DNA of 64,000 bases from JAHDHW01 sp965220465 (GTDB lineage: Bacteria; Bacteroidota; Bacteroidia; Chitinophagales; Saprospiraceae). This document shows, one piece after another, positions 1 through 10,200 of the stretch. Below the pieces are notes generated by a model. That model was not told the DNA's origin and ran no database searches. It saw only the letters and a program-made list of their open reading frames with translations. Positions within the stretch are counted from its first letter, which is position 1; each line of letters begins with the position of its first letter. A program made the translations under genes and the position numbers. Location: assembly GCA_965220465.1 (NCBI GenBank), contig CBDCPZ010000024.1, positions 620,001-684,000 on the forward strand, read 5' to 3'.

Positions 1-2
1 AT

Positions 3-584
3 CGTCCGGAAGAAATCCGACAAAAGATTACTTTATATCTAAAAATAAAAAGAAATGAAGATGTGATTGAACTGAAACAAAAAAGACTAGGCTGGCAATT
101 ATATGGAACAAATGTTCCACAAAACAAGTTTGAAACATCGGATTTGATAAAATCTTATCGGGACGAATATAGAATTGAACACTTGTTTGACTATCTCATT
201 AACCGGGATGTAGGGTTACTTCCTATATACTTAAAAAAAGAAGAAAGAATAAAAGGACTAATCCGTTTACTAAGTTTAGCCATGAGATTTTCAATGTTAA
301 TACAATATGATGTAAGAATAAAGTTATCAAAGAATGGAGGCCAACTTAAAGGAATTTATCCAGGAAATAAAAATCGGAAAACAGATAGGCCTACAACCCC
401 CATGATACTTCGTGCCTTCAAAGGTATCTCCGTAGTTTGGTTACAAACTGGTGAGGTAAATATTATTCAGTTGACACATTTGAAAGAAAACCAAAAAACG
501 ATTTTAAAATTGTTAGGAACACCTGATGTATACCAACGCACTTTAGAAGTTTTAAAAACTCATCCTAATTTACGCGAAACATGA
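3..584 (+). CDS. IS1634/IS4-like transposase, C-terminal part (gene cut by window edge)
   Basis: The reading frame is open from the window edge, so this is the 3' end of a longer gene; a GTG at 63 is probably internal. The visible residues contain a region (RDEYRIEHLFDYL, then LPIYLKKEERIKGLIRLLS) that matches the C-terminal part of IS1634-type DDE transposases, which carries the last acidic catalytic residue followed by a helix ending in a run like GLIRLLSLAMR. It would catalyse cut-and-paste transposition. The catalytic aspartates would lie upstream, outside the window, so whether the element is intact cannot be judged. No clear terminal inverted repeat is visible downstream. The assignment rests on remembered family resemblance. 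Confidence 0.7.
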   Translation, partial: RPEEIRQKITLYLKIKRNEDVIELKQKRLGWQLYGTNVPQNKFETSDLIKSYRDEYRIEHLFDYLINRDVGLLPIYLKKEERIKGLIRLLSLAMRFSMLIQYDVRIKLSKNGGQLKGIYPGNKNRKTDRPTTPMILRAFKGISVVWLQTGEVNIIQLTHLKENQKTILKLLGTPDVYQRTLEVLKTHPNLRET

Positions 585-660
585 GATCAAGAAAAAAGAA
601 TTTAAAATATTGATAATGAGTGACTTATGTTCTATCTTTTAAAGATCAATGGAAAAGAAA

Positions 661-694
661 ATCCCGAATTTTTATGATCCTAGAAATTCGGGAT
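661..694 (-). terminator. Hairpin after the RND operon
   Basis: A perfect 11-bp stem (ATCCCGAATTT at 661-671 pairing with AAATTCGGGAT at 684-694) lies 15 bp past the stop codon of the RND permease gene. It is well placed to end minus-strand transcription of the efflux operon and could also stop plus-strand transcription from the transposase gene. Confidence 0.55.
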
Positions 695-708
695 AATAAA
701 TGTTTTAA

Positions 709-3700
709 TTAATCAGTAGCCAACTTTTCTTCATTTGTAAACAATTGATAAAGAATTGGAACAAGCAAAAGGACGAAAAAGGTAGAGCTCAAAAGACCTC
801 CGATAATCGTCCAACCCATTGGCGCCCACATACTTCCGCCGGAAAGCGTCAATGGCAGCAGTCCCAAAATTGTGGTCAGCGTTGTCATCAAAATTGGAAT
901 AAAACGCACTTCGCCAGCTTCTTTTGCAGCTTCAAGAACCGACTTACCCTCTTCACGCAATTTGTTAGCATAATCAACCAGGATAATCGAATTATTGATG
1001 GCAATTCCAATCAAACTTACCAAACCGATAAAGGCTGTGAAGGAAAAAGAAATCCCAACGGCAAGCAGCATCAGAATCGAACCAATAACCGCTAATGGCA
1101 AAGCAGAAAAAATAATCAAAGGCTGACTGAAAGATTTAAATTGGACGATCAATACGCCCATGATCAGAATTAAAGCCATAATCGATGCAATTCCCAAACC
1201 TCCGAAAGATTCCTCACGGCTTTCCAACTCCCCTTTGAATTCGTAAGAATAGCCGTCTTCCCAATCCAATTTGTCCATTTCAGCGCTTAAGTTTGCGGCG
1301 ACTTCGTCGAGCGTATAACCGTCAGCCACGTCAGCTAAAACACTAGCGACGCGATCCGTATTCAGATGTGCAATTTTCGTTGGAGAATTAGAAAATTCGA
1401 TATTTGCCAATTGCTTCAAAGGAATAAAACGATCCGTCATGGATTTTACTTTGATCTTGTCGAAATCTTCCATTTTGAATTTATCTTCAAAATCATAGCG
1501 CAAAACGATGTTATATTCCTCAGCATCACGATCTCTGAATTTTCCAACCGGATTACCATTGACATAGCTTCTGATCGTCTTGTCGATTGCAAAAATTGGT
1601 ACTCCCATCATCATGGCTTTGTCGCGGTTTATGTTAAAAAATAAATCTGTACTATTTGTGCTCAAAGGATTGTCAACATTGATTGCTCCAGGATCGTTTT
1701 GAGCGATGAGCTCAACTTGTTTGGCGTATTTTTCCAGGTTGTCAAGATCATTTCCGTAGATTTTAATTGCAACCGGAGCTTCGGAGGGCGGCCCCTGGAC
1801 AAATTCTCTGACATTAATTGTGGCTGTTGGATTATTGGAAAAGCGAGTTCTCAGTTCTTCCAAAATTTCATAAAAACGTTCCACATCATATTCTTTCAAA
1901 ATAACGAGAATCTCTCCGAAGGAATTGGAATAGTTTTCAGGATTGATATTGTAATAAATCCGTGGATTGCCATGACCGATATTTGAAGCATAATAATCTA
2001 CTTCTTCGTATTCATCCAAAATGTTCTCAACGCTTTTTACCACTTCGTCCGTTGCATCAAGATTACTTCCATTTGGAAGATTTATCGTAATTCTGAACTG
2101 TGGCTTTTCGGCTTTTGGAAAAAAACTGACACCAACCAATGGAAACAACAACATCGATCCTACAAAACTTGCGATTGCAAAAGAGATTGTCAAAAATTTA
2201 TGATTAAAAACCCAATTCATGGTATTTCGGTAAGGCCCTTCGACAAATTTTCGTAAAGCCATAAAAGAAAAGGTTTCCTGCTGGATTCGTTGATTTCCTT
2301 TTAAAATTTTACTCGCAATTAATGGCGTCAATGTAAGCGCAATAATCAAGGAAGCTGACAAAGTTGCAATCACTGAAACCGGTAATGCTTTGATAAATTC
2401 ACCGGTTGTATCCGGCATCATAATGATTGGAACGAATGCCAAAATCGTCGTCAAAGTTGCACTGATCATGGGAGCAGTCAATTGTGCCGTCCCTTTGATT
2501 GCTGCTTCCTTCGCAGAAAGACCTTCGCCTAAAAAGCGGTTAATATTTTCAATAATGGCGATTGAATTATCAACCAACAATCCGAGCGCAACAACAAGTC
2601 CGGCGATAGACATTTGCTGCAATCCCAATTCAAAAGCATCGACTACAAAAAGACCTACCAGAATAGAAAATGGAATTGCAATCATGACAATACTTGAAGA
2701 TCGAAAACCCAATAACAGTAAAATGATCAATCCAACCAAAGCAATCCCTTGCAAAAGATTGTTCACAAAACCACTAACTCTGTCCTTAACACCCAAAGAT
2801 TGATCAAAAACGTATTGGAGTTCCACGTCACCCGAAAGGTTTACTTCGCTCAACTTCGCTTTGATCGGATCTGCAACATCAAAAATATTGAAACCTTCTT
2901 TTTGTTGAACAGTCATGATAATCGAACGATCTCCATTGAAACGAGACGTGTATTTTTCATCTTCATAATCAAAAAACACTGCTGCGATATTTTTCATATA
3001 GATGATTTTTCCCATGTAAGAACCGACCACCGTGTTTTTGATTTCTTTAATCTCTTCGTATGCTCCGGAGGTTTTGATATTGAAAAGTTTGTTAGAAACT
3101 TTGAGAGCGCCACCCGGAATCGCTGCGTTGTTGCTTTGAATCGATCTTTCAACATCATCCAAAGAAATATTCATGGAAGACATTTTGATTGGATTGAGCG
3201 CGATTCTCACCTCTTGTTCAGGGAAAGCTTCGATTTCAACTTTCTTCACACCAGACACCTTTTCGATTACATTTTTGATTCGTTCGGCTTCAGCTTCCAT
3301 TTGGCCGTAAGAAGCAATATTAGAGACCAAGGCCATTTGAAAAATAGCAACCGTTGAAGTAGATTGTTTGATGAAATCAATTTTATACAAGTTTGGAGGC
3401 AATTCATTTTTGATGCCATTGACTTGTGTCTGTACTTCTTCAAATTTATCTTCAGGATTTACATCAAAAAAGAATTCGATCTCAGTGATCGCAACACCAT
3501 CACGGATGTTTGTGGAAATTTCTTTTACATCTTCCAATTCGTTCAGCACGTCTTCGATCGGATCAACAACCTGGCTTTCAACATCTTCGGGAGATGCTCC
3601 CGGATAAATTGAAACAACCAAAGTCGCAGGAACTTCCAAAGACGGATCCTCAGATTGCGGCATGCTGAAAAAGGAACTCAATCCCAAAGCAAACAACGCT

Positions 3701-3756
3701 ACAAAAGCTGTGATGGTGAGTTGATAGTTTTTTACGGCAAATTGTGGAATATTCAT
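709..3756 (-). CDS. RND family efflux pump permease (inner-membrane, AcrB/MdtB-like)
   Basis: This 1015-residue protein has the length and layout of HAE-type RND proton antiporters: a first membrane helix near residues 10-30, a large periplasmic loop, a membrane block at about 330-480, a second periplasmic loop, and a final membrane block at about 845-1005. The fourth-helix region reads GLVVALGLLVDNSIAIIEN, with one acidic residue where AcrB has an Asp pair. The motif PSPEDVE-like GASPEDVESQVVDPIE near residue 55 is typical. It is the third gene of an operon with a membrane fusion protein and a TolC-like gene, so a complete tripartite exporter is encoded. The substrate cannot be read from the sequence; drugs, detergents or metals are all possible. 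Confidence 0.93.
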   Translation of the reverse strand: MNIPQFAVKNYQLTITAFVALFALGLSSFFSMPQSEDPSLEVPATLVVSIYPGASPEDVESQVVDPIEDVLNELEDVKEISTNIRDGVAITEIEFFFDVNPEDKFEEVQTQVNGIKNELPPNLYKIDFIKQSTSTVAIFQMALVSNIASYGQMEAEAERIKNVIEKVSGVKKVEIEAFPEQEVRIALNPIKMSSMNISLDDVERSIQSNNAAIPGGALKVSNKLFNIKTSGAYEEIKEIKNTVVGSYMGKIIYMKNIAAVFFDYEDEKYTSRFNGDRSIIMTVQQKEGFNIFDVADPIKAKLSEVNLSGDVELQYVFDQSLGVKDRVSGFVNNLLQGIALVGLIILLLLGFRSSSIVMIAIPFSILVGLFVVDAFELGLQQMSIAGLVVALGLLVDNSIAIIENINRFLGEGLSAKEAAIKGTAQLTAPMISATLTTILAFVPIIMMPDTTGEFIKALPVSVIATLSASLIIALTLTPLIASKILKGNQRIQQETFSFMALRKFVEGPYRNTMNWVFNHKFLTISFAIASFVGSMLLFPLVGVSFFPKAEKPQFRITINLPNGSNLDATDEVVKSVENILDEYEEVDYYASNIGHGNPRIYYNINPENYSNSFGEILVILKEYDVERFYEILEELRTRFSNNPTATINVREFVQGPPSEAPVAIKIYGNDLDNLEKYAKQVELIAQNDPGAINVDNPLSTNSTDLFFNINRDKAMMMGVPIFAIDKTIRSYVNGNPVGKFRDRDAEEYNIVLRYDFEDKFKMEDFDKIKVKSMTDRFIPLKQLANIEFSNSPTKIAHLNTDRVASVLADVADGYTLDEVAANLSAEMDKLDWEDGYSYEFKGELESREESFGGLGIASIMALILIMGVLIVQFKSFSQPLIIFSALPLAVIGSILMLLAVGISFSFTAFIGLVSLIGIAINNSIILVDYANKLREEGKSVLEAAKEAGEVRFIPILMTTLTTILGLLPLTLSGGSMWAPMGWTIIGGLLSSTFFVLLLVPILYQLFTNEEKLATD

Positions 3757-3834
3757 GATTTTGAATTAAGAGATTAAAATGTTAGGAAGAGAAAAGGTTA
3801 ATTGTTTTGAAGTTTTTTTGTGTGATCAGGTGCA

Positions 3835-3895
3835 AGGAGCGAGGAGTCAGTTGTCAGTTGCGAGAGGAACTTATGACCTCTGACTCCTCGCTCCT
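3835..3895. repeat. 16-bp perfect inverted repeat between efflux genes
   Basis: AGGAGCGAGGAGTCAG at 3835-3850 is exactly the reverse complement of CTGACTCCTCGCTCCT at 3880-3895, with a 29-base loop. Short iterations of the same C/T-rich words continue to about 3915, into the end of the membrane-fusion gene. It resembles REP-like repeats and lies in the transcribed space between the two pump genes. Confidence 0.7.
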
Positions 3896-3908
3896 CACCA
3901 CTCGCCCC

Positions 3909-5045
3909 TCATTCCTCCTTCACAACAACTACCATTTCTCCATCTTGCAAATAACTGGCGCCTGTAATCACGATTTCCTGACCGTCTTCCAAACCGCCTT
4001 GAACTAATAAATTATCTGAGTGGATGTCTTTGATATTCACCTGAGTTTTAATAGCTTTCTCGTTTTTTACGGTAAAAATGAATCCTGTTTTTTTGTCAGC
4101 ACTCACAAGTGCATCGATAGGGACCTCGATCAATCGATTCTTTTCTTTAGTGAAAATATTTACCTTTCCGATGAAGCCAGAGAGCAGCTTTTTGCCTTCA
4201 GGAATGATTTCAACTTCTACCTCAAAAGTTCCGGTGTAAGGATCTGCCATACTTGCAATTTCTTTGACTTCGCCTTTAAATTTATAACCGGGATAAGCAT
4301 CAAATTGAATTTCAGCAGTATTTCCGAAATTGATATTGATGATATCTTTGTCCGTTAAATTCACTCGAATAACCTGCGCTTTGTCTTTTGAGCCGAAGAC
4401 AAAAACTGGTGTTCCGGAACCCACCATTTCATTAACTTCAGATATCTGTTTGAGGATAATACCGTTGGCGGGCGCTACGATTTTAGAAAAATTTACATTA
4501 AAATCAGCGATCTGAATATTTTTACGATTGTAATCGAGGCCTGCTTCAGCAGATTCCAATTGATTTCGGGCGTTGTCCATTTGGAGTTCGGCGTTTTCCA
4601 GTTGCTCCAAAGTAGCGACGCTATCTTTGTACAAACCCATCGCATTTCGATAATCGCGTTCAGCTATTTTTAAAGCCAGTTTCGCATTTTCAATATTGAT
4701 TTCAGCTTGTTGTTGTCCGATTTGTGCCTGTTGAGCCTGAGCATTGATTTCGTTGAGATTCAGTACGGCGAGCAATTGCCCTTTTTTGACATGCTGCCCT
4801 TCGTTGACGGCTATTTTTTGAATGATGCCGCCGGTTTTAAAACTGAGTTTCATTTCTTCTTCCGAAGCCAATAGACCACTCGCGAAAACTGTTGTTTGGT
4901 GATCAATGGCTTTTGCTTTAACGGTTTTCACCTTTTGAGCAGTAGATGTAGTTGCATTTTCTACGTTGTTTTCTTGCAAACCAAAAGCGGTTGCGATGAC
5001 TACGACAATGGCTAAAGGGACGATGAGCATTAATATCTTTTTCAT
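3909..5045 (-). CDS. Efflux RND transporter periplasmic adaptor (membrane fusion protein, HlyD/AcrA family)
   Basis: This 378-residue protein starts with an uncleaved or signal-type helix (residues 4-24), followed by a barrel-sandwich half (GGIIQKIAVNEGQHVKKGQLLAVLN, about 70-95). A long Gln/Ala-rich helical hairpin covers about 96-185, and the second lipoyl half follows (VAPANGIILKQISEVNEMV, about 190-210). The C-terminal part is beta-barrel and membrane-proximal. This order is standard for RND adaptors. It would bridge the TolC-like channel and the RND permease in the periplasm. The gene lies 11 bp after the TolC-like gene and 152 bp before the permease gene; that gap contains an inverted repeat that might adjust relative expression. 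Confidence 0.92.
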   Translation of the reverse strand: MKKILMLIVPLAIVVVIATAFGLQENNVENATTSTAQKVKTVKAKAIDHQTTVFASGLLASEEEMKLSFKTGGIIQKIAVNEGQHVKKGQLLAVLNLNEINAQAQQAQIGQQQAEINIENAKLALKIAERDYRNAMGLYKDSVATLEQLENAELQMDNARNQLESAEAGLDYNRKNIQIADFNVNFSKIVAPANGIILKQISEVNEMVGSGTPVFVFGSKDKAQVIRVNLTDKDIININFGNTAEIQFDAYPGYKFKGEVKEIASMADPYTGTFEVEVEIIPEGKKLLSGFIGKVNIFTKEKNRLIEVPIDALVSADKKTGFIFTVKNEKAIKTQVNIKDIHSDNLLVQGGLEDGQEIVITGASYLQDGEMVVVVKEE

Positions 5046-5056
5046 TTTTTTAAATT

Positions 5057-6478
5057 TTATTTCTTTTTAAAAGGAAAGGTTTTGACTATTTTATAGTTAA
5101 AAGTATTGATCGAAGCGGCTCTTTCGAATTCGGCTTGCTTGATTAGGTAATCAAATTTTGAAATGATCAACTTCATTTGGGCATTGGTTTTATCTGTTCG
5201 GGCATTGGTCAATTCAACCATATTGGCTTGCCCTTGTACAAATTTTTTATTGATAAGCTTATAAGCCTTTTGCGAACTTTCGACTTCGGCTTTTGCCAGA
5301 TCGATGTTTTTCATAGCAGCTTCGAGGTCGTAATAAGCATTGACGACTTCAAGACCTATTTGCTGCTGTGTTTCGTTTATTTTGTTTTGTAAAATTTCTT
5401 TTTCGATTTGAACTTGCTGAACTTTAGCACGATTTGGTCGGTCAAAAAGATTCCAGCTCAGCACAAGCGACCCTCTTGCAAAATCACTGTTTGTATTGAA
5501 AGCATAAGTCTCTCCTTGCATTCCATAATCCGCAACCAGGTTGATTTGCGGTAGCGAATTACCTTTATTCAATTTGATATTGTTTTCAACAGCATCCTTA
5601 TAATAATTCAGTTGGGTTAACTCTTCACGGTGTTGGAAAGCTTTGTTTCTGGCTTCTTCCAAAGGAATCATCACAGGTTGGATGACAGTATCCTTTTCAA
5701 TAATGATCTCGTCATCAAAATTTCGATTCAACAGAAAATTGAAATAAGCTTGTGCGGTTTGTTGGTTTTTGTAAACCAAAGCAGCTTGTTGTTCAACTCC
5801 TTTTACCTGTGTTTCAGCGGAATATACTACATCGATCGTCACTTTATGGTTGTTGAAAAGACTTTTGCTGGTTCGTAGATTTTCGTTGACGAGCTCTTTT
5901 GTGTTTTCAAAAAGCTCAACTCCTTGGGTGGCTTTCAAATAATTGAAATAAGCGATTTTGACTTCTTTGATCAATTCTTTTTTATAGACATCAACAGAAA
6001 TCCGCTCTGCCTGGCTCATGTCCTTTTGAATGCGATTGTTGTAAATAATTGCAGAATTGAACACAGGAAACATAACCCGAAACATGGTTTCGTGCTCCTG
6101 GGTGCGTAGAAAATCGATCGTCTGATTAGGAACCGTAGGATATTTTTCGATTTCAGGAAAATCCGGATTTTGGCTGTTTACTTCATTGAGAACATTCAAA
6201 TTGCCATAAACGGAATTGAGCAGATCACCTACTGGAAAATTGATCGATCGACCTCCTCTCGCCATGGTGTATCGCGCTTCAAACGACAATTTTGGTAAAA
6301 ACATTGATTTCGCTTCCTGCAAAGCTGCCAAACTTTTTTCGTAGGACAATTCTTTTTGTTGTAAAGCAAGGTTCGATTCCAGAGCCTGATTGATGTAATT
6401 TCTTAGCAATTCAGACTGCGCAGTTAAACCAGTTGCAATTAAAATGGAAAATAAGATGGCTACAAATTGCTTTTTCAT
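5057..6478 (-). CDS. TolC family outer-membrane efflux protein
   Basis: The gene encodes about 473 residues from an ATG at 6478. An in-frame start 39 bases upstream is possible, but the ATG at 6478 is followed directly by a signal peptide (MKKQFVAILFSILIATGLTAQ). The mature part shows two repeats of long helices separated by short strands, as in TolC, for example YNNRIQKDMSQAERISVDVYKK and the closing region LISKFDYLIKQAEFERA. It forms the outer-membrane exit duct of the pump. It is the first gene of the operon. The upstream region contains a small palindrome (CATCC-N5-GGATG at 6499-6513) that could be an operator, but no regulator gene adjoins it. Confidence 0.92.
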   Translation of the reverse strand: MKKQFVAILFSILIATGLTAQSELLRNYINQALESNLALQQKELSYEKSLAALQEAKSMFLPKLSFEARYTMARGGRSINFPVGDLLNSVYGNLNVLNEVNSQNPDFPEIEKYPTVPNQTIDFLRTQEHETMFRVMFPVFNSAIIYNNRIQKDMSQAERISVDVYKKELIKEVKIAYFNYLKATQGVELFENTKELVNENLRTSKSLFNNHKVTIDVVYSAETQVKGVEQQAALVYKNQQTAQAYFNFLLNRNFDDEIIIEKDTVIQPVMIPLEEARNKAFQHREELTQLNYYKDAVENNIKLNKGNSLPQINLVADYGMQGETYAFNTNSDFARGSLVLSWNLFDRPNRAKVQQVQIEKEILQNKINETQQQIGLEVVNAYYDLEAAMKNIDLAKAEVESSQKAYKLINKKFVQGQANMVELTNARTDKTNAQMKLIISKFDYLIKQAEFERAASINTFNYKIVKTFPFKKK

Positions 6479-6623
6479 AATTGAGTTTTTTAAGGTGTCA
6501 TCCAAAACGGATGGCATAATTATGACTGCAATTTACAGGCAAAACCTACTGATTATCTACTGAAATCTGTTGAGTTGTGATTTGAGAGGAATGAATTGAG
6601 CGTTGAGCTGATTGAATCGGATT

Positions 6624-7220
6624 TTAATATTTATGCAAGAACATACCTAAAGACAATTGGAAAGAACTGTGTTTTGTATAAGAAAATTTGATCAGTCCAA
6701 GTTGATATTTTGGTTGAACAACGAATTTCAGGTTTGAAATCATGAAATATTTTCTAAAACTAAAATCAAGGCCAAAATCGAAATCTTTAAATTGATCGTG
6801 TTTGTAGTCTTCGAAATTGTTCGATGCTTGAAAGCTTGCTCTGGCACTGATCGCATATCCTAAATATGGCCCAAGACTTACATCAATCTGGCACTTTTGA
6901 AATATGTTGTAAGTAAATTGTGGCGTAAAAATCAAGTAGTCAAACTCGTAATTCTGATATCGTTGACCTTCGTCATTTTTTTTACTTTGCGTCCCTTTTC
7001 TGATAAAATATAATTCTGCATTGACACCAATTTTCTCATTGAACTTTTTAGAGCTATCAAATCCAAAAAGCAAGGGGCTAAACTTGTAGGTCCAACTACT
7101 TGGGTCGTAAACAGAATTCATCGAACAACCAATTTTTGGAATAAATTTTATTTTGTTGTTTTGGCAAAACAAGGTTAGGCTCAAAAAAAGAAAAGTGGCA
7201 AAAGATATCAATTTTTTCAC
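6624..7220 (-). CDS. Small outer-membrane beta-barrel protein
   Basis: This is the last gene of the CHAT/caspase operon. I chose the GTG at 7220 because it is followed by a clean signal peptide (KKLISFATFLFLSLTLFCQ); a TTG directly after the caspase-TIR stop codon would add eight residues. The mature protein of about 180 residues is made of alternating strands (FTPQFTYNIF, IDVSLGPYLGYAI, FVVQPKYQLGLIKFSY) and ends in an aromatic-rich strand, consistent with an eight-stranded PorT/OmpA-like barrel of the outer_membrane_beta-barrel (PF13568) type. Such proteins often follow signalling modules in Bacteroidota, but their roles are seldom known. It might anchor or sense for the preceding cytoplasmic proteins (inference). 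Confidence 0.65.
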   Translation of the reverse strand: MKKLISFATFLFLSLTLFCQNNKIKFIPKIGCSMNSVYDPSSWTYKFSPLLFGFDSSKKFNEKIGVNAELYFIRKGTQSKKNDEGQRYQNYEFDYLIFTPQFTYNIFQKCQIDVSLGPYLGYAISARASFQASNNFEDYKHDQFKDFDFGLDFSFRKYFMISNLKFVVQPKYQLGLIKFSYTKHSSFQLSLGMFLHKY

Positions 7221-7244
7221 AGCTAAATATTTTAAACTAGGCAA

Positions 7245-10200
7245 TTACTCTTTCACGATAAAATAGAGAATCCGGTCATTGAAATGCATGTGTCCCAGTT
7301 TTTCAGGTGGCGAAACTATAGGCGGACCTTCGATAGGTACCGGCTGGATGAGCGGTGGGTTTTCTTCATTTCCGTGTTTTAGATTGATGGCATATTCCAG
7401 TTCTTGGAGCACCCATTTCGATTCTTTTGCAGCATTTGACCAGAAAAGGAAAAATATATCAGAATCATCAATGTTTTTATACAATTCCTGCTCCCAGCGT
7501 TCTCCCGGATTTAAGGTGAGCACATCCTGAAAAAACGGTATGTCCAGTTTTTCAAGCATCTGCACTCTTTTCAAAACTTCATTTCGATCTTTTGAAGAAT
7601 AAGAAATGAATGCTTTTTTGTAGCGCTTGGATTCAATTCCAACTGGTTGCGGAATGGCGACAACAGCTTCTGCGGTAATTTTTAAAATAAATTTTATATG
7701 ACCGATTGGCAATTCTCCTTTGAAAACACGGAGCGTGAAAACGGCCATTTTTTTTGCAAAATCATCCGGAATCGAAGCGATGAATTGAGCAGATTGGATA
7801 TTTCCATTCCAAGTGATATGTTGAACGGTTTCGTCAAGCTCAATTCCTTTTGTTTCCAAAACCAAACTAATTTCTTCTCCTTTTTCCAAAGGCACTTTCA
7901 GGCTTTGAAAAGCCCGCTGGCTGGCGTCTTCATCAAATTCCATTGCCATGACTTTCACTTCCTGACTCAGATCAGGCAAATGCAGCCAAACCTGTATAAA
8001 AACATCATCGCCTTTTTGAGCAGTTGGCGGTGCATAAACGCTGCAATCGACTTGATCTCCTCCATCCTTCGTTTTCAAGGCATCCGGCAAACCAGTTTCG
8101 GGCACCGTTTCTTCCAGCAATTCATCCGGCTGTGTTTTGATACTTCTTTCGGTTTCAGCAGGTGGCTCTGATCCTGCGGTTTCCTCTTCCAATTCAGGGT
8201 AGATTTTTTCAAAATCATCTTCTGAAAAAAGATCTTCCATCTTCTCACTTCGAGTTGGAATGGGTGAAGATTCCGCCTTCTTTTTATTTGGTGATGTAAA
8301 ATCTGAAAGCCATTTTTTTAATTTATTTGTAATAGAATCAGAACTTCCTTTCGGCGGAGAAGAGCTTCTAGGAGGCTGAGGGCTTGGATTAGGAACGGGC
8401 GACAGGGGCGGTGGCGGAACTTCATCGGGTTCAGTTATTTCTACTTCTACTTCTTCTTCCGGCTCAGCTTCTGCGATTTCATCAATTTCATCAATGGGTC
8501 TTTTAATAATCAATTCAATTTCTCGGGTTGTCCAGTCGGGGCCGGATACTTGTTGTCGACGGCCAATTCCTCTAGTCGAACTTGTTGCAGTATCCTGCTG
8601 CAATCCATCCTGATTAAAACGATGAACCGCCAATTCTTCGGTGCTTATAAAAAGTTTGACCAATTCCTTGATTTCTGAAATGCCCCAGGCCTGATAAGCG
8701 TCCTCCAATTGCAGCGGAATTGTTTTATAAGGAAATCCTTCAGAAACATCCGTTAGCCAAACCTCTTCACCAGGTTTTAAATCTTGCTTTGGAAGGAGCT
8801 GATCCGTTATGCTAAAATCATTGCCGATATACAAAGCATGCACCCAAAGCAAACGATTTCCGGTGTTGGTTATTTTCAAACGAAAAGCAGGGGAATGCCA
8901 TTCGCCATTCCTTTTTTCATAACTAAAAACAGCAGGGGAATGCCAATCCATTTCGCTTGCAGGAGCACTATCCTCAATATTGCCAGGTTGATCAATTTTG
9001 AAGAGTTCTATTTTAATTTCCTGGTCACGAATGCTCGAAGTTGGATTGGCAAGTTCAATGGTTTGTACCCATTTCGCAACGGTTTCTGTTTTATTTAAAA
9101 ATTCGGTAGCCGAAGGTTGGCTTAGACCTTGAGCTCTTTTAAAAACGGGTCGTTCGTCATCAGGTAGTGTCAGCTGAAAAGATTGATCAACGATTTTAAT
9201 AAAATATTGTGGTCCTTCAGTATTGGCCACCAATTCGATGAATTGTGAATTTTCTTTTAATATTCCCTTCAAAAATTGAACGCCTTCAGGCTCCGAATTT
9301 TCAGCGAAAGCGACTTTGAGTTTTGGCGTTGACCTTTGGATAATTATTGCTTCGTAGATTTTGCCTTTTTCAAAAGTTTCCATTCCCGAAACGGAAGATT
9401 GGTTTGGAAATACTTTTTGAATTTTAACTAAATCGCCGCTATCTTTTAGTTTGAAAATGGTATCAGAACTTTCGGAGGAATTTACAATTCCATCGGCTGC
9501 CCCAGCATCGACAACCCAACCCAAATTGTTGTCAAAACTGATTAAAAATTGACTCTTTTCAAAAGCAATTGCTCCTTTTAAAAATGGTTTTAATATATCA
9601 TTGGCCTGTGTGGCTTCAACCTGTGGAGATTGATTAGCCACGCGATTAGCTGTTTTTATTCGGATACGTTTTACAAGGTCAGCGTAGCTAAGGTGACCTC
9701 CTGACTGCTGTAAAGTTTTGATGAGATTGTAGGTGAAAATACCACGGGAACTACCTTCTACTTTTAGTTCTTTTGCCGTTTCAATACTTCTCGCCGCAGC
9801 AAGATGGATATGGTTGCCTCGTGGAGGGCTGACATTGGTTTTGTTGTTTTCAATTGACTTTTTATAAAATTCAAAGCCGTGATAATGCTCAATTTTTGAA
9901 GGAAGGTGGCTTGGCTCGGCCATTCTCGCTTTTACGTCTACCGCACGAGTGTTGCTTCCGGCGTGGCAACAATCCATGATAACTACAAAATGTGGATGTT
10001 TATCTTTTGTCGCTTTCCAAATCAGATATGAGAGTTCTTTGTCCATCAAATCCATGCCATCCGGAAGCCTGCTGTCCCAACAGACGAGTGATTCGTTCAT
10101 TCGATCCGGTTCGATGTGCCAAAATTCTTCAGGCGCAGGAGCTTGCGAGCCATGACCGCAAAAGAAGAAAAGGCAAATATCCTCTTCAGTGGCTTCTGCG

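Noticed and set aside
2390..3612. Plus-strand open frames of 60-200 codons opposite the RND permease gene
   Set aside because: They lie entirely within a clear RND coding sequence on the other strand and have no recognisable domains.
7698..8171. 157-codon plus-strand frame opposite the caspase-TIR gene
   Set aside because: Antisense shadow of a well-supported gene, with low-complexity, Phe-rich translation.
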